A stretch of 13,245 nt of DNA from positions 1 through 13,245 of the forward strand of contig CACXYG010000020.1 in the NCBI GenBank assembly GCA_902771745.1, in the 5' to 3' direction. Position 1 is the first letter of the stretch. Every line of letters begins with the position of its first letter. Under the pieces are notes generated by a model. The model ran no database searches, was not told where the DNA came from, and saw nothing but the letters and a program-made list of their open reading frames with translations. Positions 12,884 to 13,245 of the stretch are shown piece by piece. The stretch comes from an uncultured Erysipelotrichaceae bacterium (GTDB taxonomy: Bacteria > Bacillota_I > Bacilli_A > RFN20 > CAG-288). Both the position numbers and the translations under genes were made by a program.

Positions 12884-13245
12884 ATGAGTAAAAAGAATCA
12901 AAATCATAAGATTATTTTGTCGTGGAAAGAAAAAGACTCCACACCTTTAGAGAACCTGATTGTCAGCACTGATGAGTCATGATTCAAAGCAAAGCACCCG
13001 GTCAGGACGAAAGAGGAAATCAGCTTTATTGCCTCTTTGAGGCCAGACGGGTGCCCATATTGCGGAAGCAAAAACTATATCAAATATGGCAAAAGAAACG
13101 GAATCCCGATCTTCATGTGCAAGTCATGTGAGAGAAGGTTCAAGGCTCTGACGCACACCATATTCGATTCAGCCAAGATTCCTATCAGTGAATGGTATGA
13201 ATTCTTCATTCATCTTTGTGAGTTTCATTCCATCTCTACCGCATC
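12884..13245 (+). pseudogene. Zinc-ribbon transposase (IS1595-like), interrupted by TGA, open at window end
   Basis: The reading frame starts MSKKNQNHK, is broken by TGA at 12980-12982 (codon 33) and then continues open to the window end. After the stop it encodes a zinc ribbon, CPYC (57-60) and CKSC (79-82) around KYGKRNG, then RRFKALTHTIFDSAKIPISEW, as in the N-termini of IS1595-type DDE transposases. The catalytic domain would lie outside the window. The coding quality on both sides of the TGA suggests a single-base change of a Trp (TGG) or Arg (CGA) codon, making this a pseudogene unless the stop is read through. The family is recognised from the zinc ribbon only, so the exact IS group is uncertain. 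Confidence 0.7.

Larger units (their letters stand above)
12755..13245 (+). mobile_element. Left part of an insertion sequence
   Basis: Promoter, structured leader and transposase start form one unit reading out of the window. The left end is placed only approximately near 12755, where GGTGTGTCGCG precedes the promoter. Its G+C content and codon choice differ little from the chromosomal genes nearby. Confidence 0.55.

Noticed and set aside
12980..12982. UGA decoded as tryptophan or selenocysteine in this organism
   Set aside because: Other genes end in TGA and use TGG for tryptophan, and no SECIS-like hairpin follows the codon.

Overview
The window comes from a low-GC Gram-positive bacterium, probably of class Bacilli and perhaps close to the Erysipelotrichia. 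This is inferred from moderate-to-low GC, strong AGGAGG ribosome sites, lipobox-type lipoproteins, compact U-tract terminators, a yybP-ykoY riboswitch and typical Firmicutes protein families. UGA is used as a normal stop (exonuclease and HAD genes). No species can be named from the sequence alone.

Layout. 1-163: upstream tail with a perfect 28-nt palindrome. 164-1656: a TudS/DUF523 desulfurase-like gene and a tRNA-dihydrouridine synthase, each with its own terminator. 1681-3496: a DeoR regulator and a 1-phosphofructokinase-type sugar-phosphate kinase in one operon. 3476-5245: a conspicuously AT-rich minus-strand AAA/DUF4143 ATPase and a 384-bp gap holding its promoter and a possible 13-codon relic of a second such gene. 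5193-7068: a minus-strand operon of a DEDDh exonuclease and an aldose-1-epimerase-like protein, divergent from a HAD phosphatase (7137-7799). 7846-9197: a manganese-type riboswitch with its own terminator, then a CaCA cation exchanger. 9255-12424: three secreted lipoproteins: a Cthe_2159-like carbohydrate-binding beta-helix protein, an orphan, and a BspA/InlB-repeat protein on the minus strand. 12744-13245: the left part of an insertion sequence whose zinc-ribbon transposase has an in-frame TGA and runs off the window.

How the genes fit together. The kinase/DeoR pair, epimerase and HAD phosphatase suggest ordinary sugar-phosphate metabolism, but no sugar transporter is present. The riboswitch and exchanger form a self-contained metal-efflux unit in which the aptamer P1 stem and the terminator compete for the same bases. 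The lipoproteins form a surface-protein region.

Two points stand out. Several housekeeping genes have a -10 box 6-9 nt before the start codon and no ribosome site, implying leaderless mRNAs next to genes with strong ribosome sites. The insertion sequence carries an interlocked A-B-A'-B' inverted-repeat leader directly before the transposase start, overlapping a six-codon leader ORF, which looks like a two-state RNA switch.
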